Source: Inia geoffrensis
Lineage: Eukaryota; Chordata; Mammalia; Artiodactyla; Iniidae
Reading direction: 5' to 3'
DNA: 64,000 bases
NCBI GenBank assembly: GCA_036417435.1
Contig: CM070903.1
Span: 56,148,001-56,212,000 of the forward strand
Below, piece by piece: positions 61,727 through 64,000 of this stretch. Position 1 is the first letter of the stretch. Every line of letters begins with the position of its first letter. Both the position numbers and the translations under genes were made by a program. Under the pieces are notes generated by a model. The model worked only from the letters and a program-made list of their open reading frames with translations, ran no database searches and was not told where the DNA came from.

Positions 61727-63290
61727 GGTTAAGACAAACATATCGCATATTTTATAGAACTAGGACCCACTTAACATGGCTTAACTGATCACATTTACTA
61801 TTGGCCTCCTTTGAAAGCAGAGTATAATCAGTGGACAGGACAGGCCATGAGAAAGAAACTTTGGTGATAGTAGCAAAAAAAGCAGCAAAAAATCTGGAGC
61901 ATAGACCTAGTGAGAGGAGGGGAGGTTTGGATAGGTATATACCTAAAATTTAATTTGTACAAAAGCCAAAACGTAAAGCTAAGAATAAAGGAGGAAGTAA
62001 AAGGTCCTGCATCCTAAGCAGAATTATCATCTCAGATCCACTTTCATTTCACACACCCACCAATTTCCTCATCAAAAAAGTGAGTAGAAAATTAATGTCA
62101 ATAGGTAGAGAGGTAGGCAATGCCTATGAAAAAACTTGTATACAATACTACCTTCAGAGCTGGACAAAAAGGTATACTCCAGCTTAGTCTCTGAACTGCA
62201 CAGTCCCCGTGCAGACTACATCTTAAATGGCACAGAAGATCAAATTGGGGGTTTTATAATGAGGCCAAGTGTGATACACCCTGTCACCAGCATAAGAGTC
62301 CTACTTAGTGTCCCTGCTAGAATCCAAAACTCTTTCCTCTTCTAGATTTCCAGGTTTGTTATTTTGCCAGTTCATTTTAGTTTAGCTTTGACTCTAGATT
62401 AACATCTAGAAACAGAGGTGTCCGTAGGCAGAAGGATAAATGGTTTTCACTCTCGTTTTAAAGTGAGTGCCTCTGGGCATCAAGAACACATTGTTTATTT
62501 TCATTGACCTAGGAATTCTATCTTTGGGGATATATTACTAAAAATAATTCTAATTACAGGCAAACAGCTAGCCACATGCTGTTCATAGCAGACAAGCAAG
62601 GTACCGGACAAGATGAAGTAACCATTGTCCATCTACTTGATGGATTTGAAGCACCCTTATAAGTGACTGAGTATGCAAGATACAAAAAAACTCAAGACAA
62701 ACTGAAAAAGAAAAACCTCAAATAGATTGCCACCATGTAAAATATAGGAAAAAGATCTCACTAACAATAGTGGTTGACAGTTAAGAATAAGTCAACAGAA
62801 CATTGTTCTACTTTCAATTGATCAAATGTTTGTGGGTCTCTAATAAGTGTCAGGCATTGTTCTAGATGACTGACAAAAATCAGTGATCAAAACAAAGACC
62901 CCTGCCCTTCTGTAGGGTACATTCTGGCAGGTGGAGACATGACAAACTTATTTATTATGTCAAGCATGTAGCTTTTTTGAAGGTATTAAATGCTATGAAA
63001 ATAGAAGCACATGGAGAAAACTGGTTGAGAGCACTCAAATGTCACCTTCCCAACAAGGCCTATCCTGACTCCTCCCAGATCTATTTGATTAACCCTCATC
63101 TTTAAGTCTTTGCTGAAATAGTCAGGGCAAGAAGAAATAGTCAGGGCAAGACTCTACGGTGGGAGCGTGCATGGTATGTTGAAAACACAGCAAAGAGGTC
63201 AAAGTGACCAAGGCAGAATGAGAAAAGAGAAAGTAGAAGAGGTCAGAGAGATAATGGGGCCCAAGCATCTGACCCTTGTAGGCCATTGTA
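61727..63290. other. Upstream intron, mostly unassigned
   Basis: No MYH exon found. Text at 62818-62945 (AGTGTCAGGCATTGTTCTAG) is L2-like, and 62510-62575 resembles an old L1 3' piece. Confidence 0.45.
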
Positions 63291-63305
63291 CAGACTATGG
63301 CTTTT

Positions 63306-63511
63306 TTTTTCTTTTTTTTGCAGTACGTGGGCCTCTCACTGTTGTGGCCTCTCCCGTTGTGGAGCACAGGCTCTGGACGCGCAGGCTCAGCAGCCATGGC
63401 TCATGGGCCTAGTCGCTCCACAGCATGGGGGATCTTCCCAGACCGGGGCATGAACCCATGTCCCCTGCATTGGCAGGTGGACTCTCAACCATTGCGCCAC
63501 CAGGGAAGCCC
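63306..63511 (-). mobile_element. CHR-type SINE, antisense, with perfect TSD
   Basis: TTTGCAGTACGTGGGCCTCT to CCACCAGGGAAGCCC. The exact repeat CAGACTATGGCTTTT lies at 63291-63305 and 63512-63526. Confidence 0.95.
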
Positions 63512-63555
63512 CAGACTATGGCTTTTACTGAGTGTAAAAAAGGGGTGTGGGTTCA

Positions 63556-64000
63556 TACTACCCAAGGCAATCTACAGATTCAATGTGATCCCTATCAAAT
63601 TACCAGTGGCATTTTTCACAGAACTAGAACAAAAAAATTTTTAATTTGTATGGAAACACAAAAGACCCTGAATAGCCAAAACAATCTTGAGAAAGAAGGA
63701 CACGGCTGGAGGAATCATGTGCCTTGACTTCAGACTACACTACAAAGCTACAGTAATCAAAATAGTATGGTACTGGCACAAAAACAGACATGTGGATCAA
63801 TGAAACAGGATAGAAAGCCCAGAAAAAAACCCACACAATACAGTCAATTAATCTATGACAAAGAAGGCAAGAATATACAATGGAGAAAAGACAGTCTCTT
63901 CAAGAAGTGGTGCTGGGAAAACTGGGCAGCTACATGTAAAAGAATGAAATTAGAACATTCTCTAACACCATACACAAAAATAAACTCAAAATCGATTAAA
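63556..64000 (+). mobile_element. L1 ORF2 fragment (3' part), runs off window
   Basis: TACTACCCAAGGCAATCTAC onward parallels L1-I at 16107-16550 (the KAIYRF-IPIKLP segment, then the ADGG-type C-terminal linker), with stops. The 5' end is truncated inside ORF2 about 30 bp after the SINE TSD. Confidence 0.9.

Noticed and set aside
1..64000. Any new defence, CRISPR or biosynthetic system
   Set aside because: No direct-repeat arrays, operons or compact gene clusters; the window is vertebrate intronic and repeat DNA.

Overview
This is mammalian nuclear DNA, almost certainly from a cetacean. The main clue is a set of tRNA-Glu-derived CHR-type SINEs (consensus head GGCTTCCCTGGTGGCGCAGTGG), several with near-perfect target-site duplications (TSDs). 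They sit among cetartiodactyl L1 elements and older mammalian repeats (L2, MIR, MLT1, hAT/MER). There are no bacterial-type genes, operons or CRISPR arrays. Nearly all long open frames are L1 pieces, SINE read-through or chance.

The one host gene that can be reconstructed lies on the minus strand. It is the 3' part (C-terminal coiled-coil rod) of a sarcomeric-type myosin heavy chain, best matched to MYH15. Twelve coding exons run from 55064 down to a terminal exon at 6705-6691, separated by introns of 0.2-10 kb. Reading 5' to 3': A 55064-54946, B 52556-52360, C 48832-48480, D 46362-46238, E1 43421-43306, E2 37415-37223, F 36990-36784, G 33052-32924, H 30468-30302, I 28496-28392, J 18271-18179, K 9367-9233, L 6705-6691. 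E1 and E2 together correspond to one canonical exon. Phases agree across the junctions and several sizes equal those of other sarcomeric MYH genes.

The gene is broken. It has in-frame stops in exon B (one), C (two), D (one) and K (two). Exon H has a 4-base net frameshift and a lost splice acceptor, and exons F, G and probably C carry indels that are locally compensated. It is therefore annotated as a unitary pseudogene (decayed in place, introns retained) of MYH15. A short plus-strand exon-like segment at 2803-2861 could be the tail of the neighbouring HHLA2 gene, which is tail-to-tail with MYH15 in human; this is weak.

Repeats dominate the rest. Region by region: 1-499 antisense L1 piece plus SINE; 4.6-6.6 kb truncated L1 3' ends and an antisense LTR; 7.8-9.1 kb MLT1 and two SINEs; 10.3-17.9 kb a near full-length dead L1 (L1-I) followed by a SINE using the same target sequence; 19.2-25.3 kb an older L1 (L1-II) whose ORF1/ORF2 junction and endonuclease region are replaced by an antisense L1 fragment with a SINE head; 25.5-26.2 kb a probable LTR; 34-40 kb MLT1 and MER/hAT relics; 42.9, 50.0 and 32.2 kb SINEs; 55.9-61.4 kb a hAT transposon split by L1-III, itself split by a SINE; 61.5 kb a small hAT with a perfect 8-bp TSD; 63.3 kb a SINE, then an L1 ORF2 fragment running off the window.

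I see no novel defence, catalytic or regulatory system. The interesting content is the dissectable decay of a myosin gene and the layered retrotransposon history around it. Family names for the older repeats come from recognising consensus-like text and should be confirmed with a repeat library.
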